From assembly GCA_025360895.1 (NCBI GenBank), contig JANYBF010000492.1:1-18019 (forward strand): DNA of 18,019 bases, written 5' to 3'. The notes under the pieces are model-generated. The model was not told where the DNA came from. It was given only the letters and a program-made list of their open reading frames with translations, and made no database searches. Origin of the DNA: Verrucomicrobiota bacterium (GTDB lineage Bacteria; Verrucomicrobiota; Verrucomicrobiia; Limisphaerales; JADLHS01). The number at the start of each line of letters is the position of its first letter. Within the stretch, counting starts at the first letter, position 1. The position numbers and the translations under genes were made by a program. Positions 1 to 6,665 of this stretch are shown piece after piece.

Positions 1-2472
1 GGACCGGCTGATTTTTCCCGAATCTTCGCTCGATGTGGCCAGGAATTCGTTCGCGCTCGTTTGCGTGGCTTCGGGAAACTTGGCGAAATGCGGTTTGAGC
101 TGGCTCGGAGGCAGGGCCTTTGCGCTCTTGGATTCGCGCAACGCGGCAAGCAGCGTGGCCCCCAGCGCATCGGCTCCCCCGCCATCGAAAGCGGCGCACA
201 GTTTGTTCAGTTCGAGCGGCCCGGCGGTCTTCAAGTTTTCCGCGAGCACCGTAAGCTGCGGCGCGTCGAGTTTCGCTTGGGCTAGAACCCCGGCTGCCGT
301 GTTGCGTGTGATCGGCATGCTATCCGCCGATAGGTTAATGCGCAAAAAGTCGAACTCAATGGCGTCCAGTGTAGCTCCGACCGGCAACGCGGCCAGCGCG
401 TCGAGTCTCAACGCCGCCGGTTGGTTCGCGTCGCGTCCCAGCGCCCGGAGGGCCGCAACGATCCTGGCGTCGCTGTTCATGGTGTGGACGGCACGGACGG
501 CAGCCGGCAACGAACCGGAGTTATTCGCTTCGAGCACGGACAAAACCGCCGCCGGCCAGTTTGCCGGCGGTTGTTTCAAGCTGGCGCCGGCGATGGCGTT
601 CAAGGCAGCGATGCGGGTTTCGCTGCGGAAACCGGATTGCGTGATGGCATCAGCGAGCAATTGCTGGCCGGCCTCGGCGCGGGTGAGAATGTGCAGTTGA
701 TTATCCAACATCGCGCGCTCGGCATCGGTAAGGTCGGAGGCCGTGAGCCGTTGCCGAAACCATCCGGCAAGTTCGCCACCCCAATCCGGGTGGTGACTGA
801 GAATCCAGTTCGCCGCCGCGCGCAAGCGCTCGTCCTTCGCGCTCAGGAAGGGCACGACCTCCGTCGGCTTCAGGTCGCTGCCATCCATCTGGTCGAGGGC
901 AATGAGCGCGCCCCGCTGGATGCTGGCGTTTTCGGATTTGAGGCCAGCCCGCGTCGGAGCAGCGGTTTGAATGTCAATCAAAGCTCGAATCAAGGACTGC
1001 TCAAGCACGAGGTCCTGGCTGGCCGGACCGATGGTTTCCAAAATCACCGGCACGGATTTCGTGTCACCCAACCCGCCCAAACCCTCGGCGGCATTCCGGG
1101 CCGCTGGAGCGGTTTGGTCGTTTGGCGTGGCCCAGTAGCTGGCCAGGGCTTTGACGAAGCGGGAATGGTCTTTTCGCTCCGGTGTCAAGGTGGCCAGCTT
1201 AAGCGCGGCGGCATTGTTCTTTTTATCGCCCAGACCGGGCGGCTTGACCAGTTGGGCGTAAGCCGCCGGACGCGCCCGGTCGGTCAACTTAGGTGCGCCC
1301 TCTTTTCGCACTCGATAAATAGCCCCGAGCACATCCGGCTTGGCGAGTTGGGAACTGGGACAACAAAGTTTATACCAGCCGCCCGTATCCACCACGAGCA
1401 GGCTGCCATCGGCGTCCGACAAAACATCGGTGGGATGGAAATCCACGCCATCCGAAACCAGAAAATCGCTGTCGGTGCTCGCGTAGGTGGCGCCCTTCGG
1501 CTTCAAGATGTGCCGGGTGACCTTGTGCAGATTGAAGGACGAGGCGAAGAAATTGTCACGAAACCCGTCGCCGAATCCGTCGTTCTCGTAACGGGCGAGC
1601 GCGCATTCCGCCGCCGGTCCGGCTTGATAGAACGGGTGCATGACCTCGGGGCTGGCGCGCTTCACGCGGCCATCTTCGATGACATCATGAATCTTGCCGA
1701 ACACAACGCCATAGGCCGCGTGCCCGATACCGTCGCGGAACCCGGGCTGGCTGAAATCAATAAAGGTACTGGTGAAGATCGTCTCGCCCTCGGGCGTGAA
1801 GGCCACTTCAACCGGGTTGTCCATGCCACCAGTCATGATGACCGTCAGGTCCGACCCATCGGGACGCGCACGATAGATATGCGCTGCTTTGTCATTCAAC
1901 GTGCGACCATTGCCGAGTTTGTGGGTCTGCTCGGCAAACGCGCCTTTGGTCCAGTAGATGTAACCGTCCGGTCCGAGATACGGTCCGTGAACATCGTTGG
2001 CACAACCCGTGAGCGTGTTGCCTTTCCACCATTCCTCACGCACGTCCGCGACGCCGTCGCCGTTCGTGTCCTTGAAACGCCAGATGCTGGGCGGGGCCGC
2101 GACATAAACCCAGCCGTCATGCCAAAGGCAGCCCTGCGGAAACATCACCTGTTCGGCGAACACGACCGATTTGTCGAAGCGGCCATCACCATCGGTGTCT
2201 TCGAGCCGGAGGACGCGCGCGGTTGGATTCTTGAGTTGGTCCGACGGTTTGTCGTTTGATCCGGACGAGTCGGTCACATAGAGCCGGCCCCGGTCATCGA
2301 AGCTCGCGCTGACGGGGCGTTGGATGAGGTTGGTGCCGGCGGCCAGTTCGACTGCGAAACCGTCGGGGGCGACGAAGGTTTGGGTGGGAAATTTATTGGT
2401 CTGGGCGGCGCGCGTGGTGATAACCGTCAGAACGGCGAGCGCACAGAGAGTATTTCCGAGTTGGTGTGTCAT
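1..2472 (-). CDS. PVC-type membrane-bound dehydrogenase / HEAT-repeat protein (3' end outside window)
   Basis: Reading from an ATG at 2472, 824 codons stay open to the window edge, so the C-terminus is missing. Residues 1-23 form a short hydrophobic export signal ending in Arg-Ala-Ala. From about residue 28 to 400 the sequence matches the propeller-like sugar-dehydrogenase domain of planctomycete/verrucomicrobial proteins. It has the opening 'FVAPDGFAVELAA' style segment and two Asp-rich calcium-type loops, DTDGDG (92-97) and DTNGDG (135-140). From about residue 430 it becomes Ala/Leu-rich helical repeats of HEAT type. Full-length relatives usually end in a c-type cytochrome CxxCH domain, which would lie beyond position 1. 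It is probably a periplasmic redox or binding protein. It follows the oxidoreductase/DUF1080 operon on the same strand after a 96-nt gap, so co-transcription is possible but unproven. Substrate unknown; family assignment is fairly sure. Confidence 0.85.
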   Translation of the reverse strand, partial: MTHQLGNTLCALAVLTVITTRAAQTNKFPTQTFVAPDGFAVELAAGTNLIQRPVSASFDDRGRLYVTDSSGSNDKPSDQLKNPTARVLRLEDTDGDGRFDKSVVFAEQVMFPQGCLWHDGWVYVAAPPSIWRFKDTNGDGVADVREEWWKGNTLTGCANDVHGPYLGPDGYIYWTKGAFAEQTHKLGNGRTLNDKAAHIYRARPDGSDLTVIMTGGMDNPVEVAFTPEGETIFTSTFIDFSQPGFRDGIGHAAYGVVFGKIHDVIEDGRVKRASPEVMHPFYQAGPAAECALARYENDGFGDGFRDNFFASSFNLHKVTRHILKPKGATYASTDSDFLVSDGVDFHPTDVLSDADGSLLVVDTGGWYKLCCPSSQLAKPDVLGAIYRVRKEGAPKLTDRARPAAYAQLVKPPGLGDKKNNAAALKLATLTPERKDHSRFVKALASYWATPNDQTAPAARNAAEGLGGLGDTKSVPVILETIGPASQDLVLEQSLIRALIDIQTAAPTRAGLKSENASIQRGALIALDQMDGSDLKPTEVVPFLSAKDERLRAAANWILSHHPDWGGELAGWFRQRLTASDLTDAERAMLDNQLHILTRAEAGQQLLADAITQSGFRSETRIAALNAIAGASLKQPPANWPAAVLSVLEANNSGSLPAAVRAVHTMNSDARIVAALRALGRDANQPAALRLDALAALPVGATLDAIEFDFLRINLSADSMPITRNTAAGVLAQAKLDAPQLTVLAENLKTAGPLELNKLCAAFDGGGADALGATLLAALRESKSAKALPPSQLKPHFAKFPEATQTSANEFLATSSEDSGKISRS

Positions 2473-2547
2473 AAAGTAGCGATGCTGCGTCGAGTAAAGC
2501 GATCCAGAGATAGTTTGCAAGCCTTCAAACAGAAGATGAGGTTGGAA

Positions 2548-2564
2548 GTCCGCAGGCGGCGGAC
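2548..2564 (-). other. GC-rich hairpin after the oxidoreductase gene
   Basis: A perfect 6-bp stem GTCCGC/GCGGAC with a 5-nt loop lies 4 nt downstream of the stop codon at 2569. A second small hairpin (GTTTG/CAAAC, 2513-2530) follows. There is no T-run, so it is not a textbook intrinsic terminator. It could stabilise the 3' end of the upstream message or attenuate transcription into the downstream dehydrogenase gene. Confidence 0.35.
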
Positions 2565-2568
2565 CCGG

Positions 2569-3852
2569 TCAAAGTTGCCAGCCGGCGCGATAATGATGCT
2601 GGATGAATTCCGCTGCCGCCGGACAGTTTTTTGCGCGCAGGTTCTTGGCGTCCCACTCGATCTTGCAGCCAGCGCGATACGCCACATTGCCCAGCAACGC
2701 GGCCTCGGTGAGCGGCCCGGAGTAGGCGAAATCGCTCGCGGCGGGCCGGTTCGCCTTGATGGCGCGTACCCAATCCTGGTGGTGCTGCGTGAAATCGCTG
2801 TTGATGGCGGACGGCGCGGCGTAGTCCGCGAAATTCGCATCGCGCAAGACCACATGCCGGGTGTAGTCCGCCAGTAACATTCCCTTTTCCCCGATAAACA
2901 AGACGCCGCTCGGCCATTTGTCCGTCAGTGCCGCCGGCAGGAGCGTGGGTTTTTTGCCACCGTGATACCAAGTGAGCTGGAGGGGACTGCGCCGGCCGCT
3001 TGCGGCCGGATATTCGTAGCGAACGATCAGCCACGGCGGCGTGGAGTCCGGATTCACGGGCGGGCCATCCAAAACTTGCACGCTCAACGGCGCGCGCAGG
3101 CCCAACGCCCAATACGGCAGGTCCAAAAAATGACAACCGAAATCCGCGAGCGCACCGCCGCCAAACGCCCACCAGTTCCGCCAGGTAACGGGTAGATAAT
3201 CCGGGTGATAAGGCCGGGCTGCAACCGGCCCGAGCCACAAGTCGTAATGCAGACCCTCCGGAACGGGCGCCGTACCGGTGGGCGCGGGTTTGCCGCCGTA
3301 GGTGGCATTGACCCACACATGAACATCGCTCACCGGCCCGATCGCACCTTGTTGAATCAACCCCACCACCTGATGATAATTTTCGCCGGAGTGAATCTGG
3401 GTGCCGATTTGGGTGATGAGCTTGTGCTTGCGCGCTAGCTCCGTGACGATGCGACATTCCGAAATCGTGCGCGTGAGTGGTTTCTCACAATAGACATGCC
3501 GGCCGCTCCGCAACGCCGCCGCCGTGGCCACGGCGTGGGTATGGTCGGGCGTGGCGATGACCACGGCGTCAATGTCCGGCTGGTCGAGCAGCCGCCGGAA
3601 ATCGTTGTACGTTTTCGCCCCCGGAAATTTTTGCTTTGCCGCTCCGAGAAATGTGTCGTCCACCTCGCACAACGCGACAATGTTTTCGCCCGCGACATTC
3701 GTCATGTCATATTCGCCCTGGTGCGCGACGCCAATGATCCCGAGGTTGAGCTTCTCGTTGGCGGAAATTCTTCGCGGAGCAGTTCGACACCCGACCAGAT
3801 AAAGCCCCGCCACCCCAAGCGCGCTGCGCTGGATGAATTCGCGCCGTTTCAC
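2569..3852 (-). CDS. Gfo/Idh/MocA-family oxidoreductase, Tat-exported, predicted lipoprotein
   Basis: A 427-aa NAD(P)-dependent sugar dehydrogenase-like protein. The GTG start at 3852 is chosen because it overlaps the upstream stop as GTGA and begins directly with the twin-arginine segment KRREF (2-6). Reading further upstream only adds sequence that overlaps the neighbouring gene. The signal ends in a lipobox LVGC (19-22), which suggests lipidation at Cys22. A Rossmann N-domain follows (about 35-155), with the ATPDHTH segment near 100-106 and the family EKP motif at 123-125, whose Lys contacts cofactor and substrate. The C-domain carries the conserved D237xxxH241xxD244 pattern and the Ser-Gly-Pro-Leu-Thr-Glu block near the C-terminus. 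It is the second of two tandem paralogues after a tandem DUF1080 gene. Such enzymes oxidise a sugar hydroxyl, often at C3, but the actual substrate cannot be read here. Confidence 0.93.
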   Translation of the reverse strand: MKRREFIQRSALGVAGLYLVGCRTAPRRISANEKLNLGIIGVAHQGEYDMTNVAGENIVALCEVDDTFLGAAKQKFPGAKTYNDFRRLLDQPDIDAVVIATPDHTHAVATAAALRSGRHVYCEKPLTRTISECRIVTELARKHKLITQIGTQIHSGENYHQVVGLIQQGAIGPVSDVHVWVNATYGGKPAPTGTAPVPEGLHYDLWLGPVAARPYHPDYLPVTWRNWWAFGGGALADFGCHFLDLPYWALGLRAPLSVQVLDGPPVNPDSTPPWLIVRYEYPAASGRRSPLQLTWYHGGKKPTLLPAALTDKWPSGVLFIGEKGMLLADYTRHVVLRDANFADYAAPSAINSDFTQHHQDWVRAIKANRPAASDFAYSGPLTEAALLGNVAYRAGCKIEWDAKNLRAKNCPAAAEFIQHHYRAGWQL

Positions 3853-5189
3853 GAAAGCCCTTTGACTTTCCAACCGGAGCGATACTTGCGACGCAACAGC
3901 GAGTTGGCTTCCTTGAGGTTCTTGAATTTGAGCGCCTTCGTGTCCCATTCCAGCGTCGTGTTGGGAAAATGGGACGCCGCCCCGCCCAGCAACACGGCTT
4001 CGGTCAGCGGTCCGGAATAATCAAATCCCGCCGTGGTCGGGGCATTCCCGAGCACAGCTTCGAGGAACAGCAGGTAGTGATTGCCATCCACCACTTTGGG
4101 CATTGGGAATTCCGCATACTGCGCTTCCGGAAATAACTTCGGCTTGGCGATGTGCGGGAGCAGCATCACCCCTTTTTCGCCGATCATGATGGAGCCGGCG
4201 TCCGGCAGTTTCTCCACCGGGACGAGCGCCTGCACCGCCGCCGGGGGCCGCTGATCACCGTCGTACCATGACACATTGATGGTCGGACCGGCCGTGCGGG
4301 GGGTGCCTGGAAAAACGTAGTGAATGACGGAATTGAGCGCCCAGTTCCATTCATTAGGGGCCGAGCCTTCCGAACGGATGGACAGCGGTGAAGTCAGTTC
4401 CAACGCACCGAAGACCGGGTCGAAAATGTGACAGCCCATGTCACCAAAAGTGCCGGTCCCAAAGTCCAGCCGCTTGCGCCAGTTGCTTGGGTGATAATAG
4501 CCGCCACCGATGAACGGTCGCATGGCCGCGTTGCCGATCCACAGATTCCAGTTAAATCCCTCGGGCACCGGATCCCCGCCGGGCGGCCGCGGTTGCGTGT
4601 CCCCCCAGCTCTTGCCGACCCACGCATGCACTTCCTTGACCTTGCCGATGGCGCCCTCCTGCACCAATCGCACCGCCACCCGGTATTCTGATGTGGAATG
4701 AATCTGAATGCCCATCTGCGTCACGAGCTTGTGTTCGTGGGCAAAGCGCGTCAACTGGCGCGCTTCATAAACATCGTGCGTCAGCGGTTTTTGCACATAA
4801 ACGTGGCGGCCCAGTTGCATCGCCGACATGGCGATGGCGCCGTGCATGTGGTCCGGCGTGGAAACGCTCACCGACGTCAGCTCTTTTTCCTTTTCCAGCA
4901 ACACCCGCCAATCCTGATAAATCCGCACGTTCGGAAACCGCTCCTTCCAGACCGCCGTTTTCGAGAGGTCCACATCCGCAATGGCCGCCAGTTTGAGGGA
5001 CGGGTGACGCACAAACTGCTCCAGGTCCGACCCTCCCTGACCACCGGTACCAATGGCGGCGTGCAGAATGGTGTTGCTGGGTGAGGCCGCGCGCAGATTG
5101 CGCGCAAAGAAGGGCGCCGAAAGGGCGGTACCCGCCGCCGCCAACATTGTGCGGCGGAGGAAGTCACGACGGTTGAGCATGTTTTTCAT
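3849..5189 (-). CDS. Gfo/Idh/MocA-family oxidoreductase, Tat-exported
   Basis: A 446-aa protein with a strong Tat signal: NRRDFLRR at 6-13, an Ala-rich hydrophobic core, and likely cleavage near residue 34. The nucleotide-binding loop is GTGGQG (47-52). In the place of the EKP motif the protein has QKP (132-134), keeping the Lys but not the Glu, as is often seen in exported planctomycete and verrucomicrobial members. The catalytic-domain pattern D249xxxH253xxD256 is intact. The start at 5189 lies 3 nt after the stop of the DUF1080 gene; an in-frame ATG at 5180 is an alternative. The stop overlaps the next gene by 4 nt, implying translational coupling. It resembles its downstream paralogue throughout, including the C-terminal Ser-Gly-Pro-Leu-Thr-Glu block, but lacks a lipobox, so the two may sit in different places. 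Substrate unknown. Confidence 0.93.
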   Translation of the reverse strand: MKNMLNRRDFLRRTMLAAAGTALSAPFFARNLRAASPSNTILHAAIGTGGQGGSDLEQFVRHPSLKLAAIADVDLSKTAVWKERFPNVRIYQDWRVLLEKEKELTSVSVSTPDHMHGAIAMSAMQLGRHVYVQKPLTHDVYEARQLTRFAHEHKLVTQMGIQIHSTSEYRVAVRLVQEGAIGKVKEVHAWVGKSWGDTQPRPPGGDPVPEGFNWNLWIGNAAMRPFIGGGYYHPSNWRKRLDFGTGTFGDMGCHIFDPVFGALELTSPLSIRSEGSAPNEWNWALNSVIHYVFPGTPRTAGPTINVSWYDGDQRPPAAVQALVPVEKLPDAGSIMIGEKGVMLLPHIAKPKLFPEAQYAEFPMPKVVDGNHYLLFLEAVLGNAPTTAGFDYSGPLTEAVLLGGAASHFPNTTLEWDTKALKFKNLKEANSLLRRKYRSGWKVKGLS

Positions 5190-5192
5190 AAA

Positions 5193-6539
5193 TTACTTGG
5201 TGGGGATTTCGCGGATGTAAATGTTCTTGAACCACAATGCGTCGCCGTGGTTTTGCAATTCGATCTGGCCGCTCGGAAACATCGGCAGGGCCCGGTCCCA
5301 ATAATTTTCCAGCACGGTATCGCGGGTTACGAGTTCACCATTGAGAAAGATATGTGCGTGATCCCCCACCATGAGAATCCGGAATTGATTCCACTGGCCG
5401 ATCGGTTTGTCGGCGACTTTGAGCGGTTTGCTGGGATTTTTCTGGTTGTTGTAAAAGGCGCCGGAGCCGACCTCACTGCCGTGCTGGGTTGGTTGGGTGT
5501 AAGGATCCCAAATCTGCACCTGGGGCGAACCCCGCAGATAAATCCCGCTGTCGCCGTGAGCGGGCAGCTTCCAGTCCACCAGCAGTTCAAAATTCGCGTA
5601 ATCCTTCGCCGTACACAGGCTGCGGGCTTTGCCATCAAACACGATCTCGCCGCTTTCCGCTTTCCAATGCCCGCGAATCTCTTCGTCCGCCGACTGCTGG
5701 GCCGCTTTGCTCTGCTCGGGTGTCAGTTCGGCGCGCTTGATGGGATTGTCCAATGGCGGCTTCATCAACCCTTTCCAGCCGTCGAGATTTTTACCGTTGA
5801 ACAGGGTGGCGAATCCCTCGGGTGCGGAGTTGTCTTTTTCCGTATGCGGCAGTTCCTTGACGCGGATGTTGCGGAACTCAATGTAGTCGTTATGGCCGAG
5901 AAAGCCGATGTGGCCGCGTTCCCGGAACAAGCCGGGATGCTGGCGGATGATTTCCGGGTCGGTGACATCGTTAAGATTGGCGTCCACGATGGTCTTGCCA
6001 TTCACGACGACCTTGATACGGCGGCCTTGGGCTGTGATTTCCTCGGTATTCCACTCGCCCGGCGGCTTGAGTGCCCCGCGTTTGGCCGCGACGACGCCAT
6101 AGATAGAACCATGATATTGTTCCGCGCGCAGTTTGCCCCATTTTCCACGATCAGCCGCGCCATCCTCCAGAATTTGAATCTCCATGCCGACATAGGCGGC
6201 ATCGCCGTCGAATGGTGCGCGGATGCCCACGCCGTTGTTCGAGCCATCCTCCAGCTTGAACTCAAGGCGCAGGACGAAATCATCAAATTCCTTTTCCGTG
6301 AACAGATTTCCACCGCCGCCCAAGGCGCAATAGATGACTCCGTTGGTGACGCCGTAACCCGCGCCGTGTTGGCCGGCGAGTTTCCAGCCCGCCAGCGTTT
6401 TCCCATCGAACAGGGAAACGAACCCCGGGTCGTGTTGGGCGGTGACACACGAAGTCAGGGCGGCTGCAACGAGTGCAGCGACCGGAAAAAGTTTCACGCG
6501 TTGAAAAAGCGGGCTGAGGCCGGTGGGTGGGGTTTTCAT
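5193..6539 (-). CDS. Tandem DUF1080 (3-keto-disaccharide hydrolase-like) lipoprotein
   Basis: A 448-aa protein with two copies of the DUF1080 concanavalin-like fold, at about 39-230 and 241-446. Each opens with a Leu-Phe-(Asp/Asn)-Gly-Lys-x-Leu-x-Gly-Trp signature and closes with a Phe-(Arg/Lys)-Asn-Ile strand. The ATG at 6539 is chosen because it is followed by a signal peptide with lipobox LTSC (28-31); upstream in-frame starts would add a non-signal extension. Family members hydrolyse or eliminate 3-keto glycosides made by Gfo/Idh/MocA dehydrogenases, and two such dehydrogenases follow directly. The copies differ: the second has an insertion rich in Glu/Gln/Ala after its opening and the HGDSGIYLRG-type core typical of the family. 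The first has a related NNGVGIRAPF core. It heads the minus-strand operon. One domain may be catalytic and the other carbohydrate-binding, which is inference only. Confidence 0.92.
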   Translation of the reverse strand: MKTPPTGLSPLFQRVKLFPVAALVAAALTSCVTAQHDPGFVSLFDGKTLAGWKLAGQHGAGYGVTNGVIYCALGGGGNLFTEKEFDDFVLRLEFKLEDGSNNGVGIRAPFDGDAAYVGMEIQILEDGAADRGKWGKLRAEQYHGSIYGVVAAKRGALKPPGEWNTEEITAQGRRIKVVVNGKTIVDANLNDVTDPEIIRQHPGLFRERGHIGFLGHNDYIEFRNIRVKELPHTEKDNSAPEGFATLFNGKNLDGWKGLMKPPLDNPIKRAELTPEQSKAAQQSADEEIRGHWKAESGEIVFDGKARSLCTAKDYANFELLVDWKLPAHGDSGIYLRGSPQVQIWDPYTQPTQHGSEVGSGAFYNNQKNPSKPLKVADKPIGQWNQFRILMVGDHAHIFLNGELVTRDTVLENYWDRALPMFPSGQIELQNHGDALWFKNIYIREIPTK

Positions 6540-6572
6540 TTTGATGGCAGTCACTTGATGTTCAGGCCGGCG

Positions 6573-6601
6573 AGCATTTGCCAATTCGCAAAACCTGTCA
6601 A
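6573..6601 (-). promoter_or_regulatory. Possible sigma70-like promoter for the DUF1080/oxidoreductase operon
   Basis: On the minus strand a perfect TTGACA (6601-6596) is followed after 17 nt by AATGCT (6578-6573), a poor -10 match. The predicted transcript would start near 6566 with a leader of about 27 nt. The only support is the -35 and its position in the 126-nt divergent gap. Confidence 0.35.
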
Positions 6602-6665
6602 GCCGGCGTTTGTTCGCGGCAACATTTTCAGATGCTTTCCCCAAGCCAACGCCCTAACCTCCGCC

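Noticed and set aside
421..2259. Long plus-strand open frame (612 codons) opposite the PVC dehydrogenase
   Set aside because: The minus strand has clear family motifs over the same span; the plus-strand translation has no recognisable domain and is a G+C-driven shadow.
5247..6665. In-frame N-terminal extension of the beta-helix gene (473 codons)
   Set aside because: It is antisense to the DUF1080 gene, has no domain, and the signal peptide begins at the ATG at 6666.
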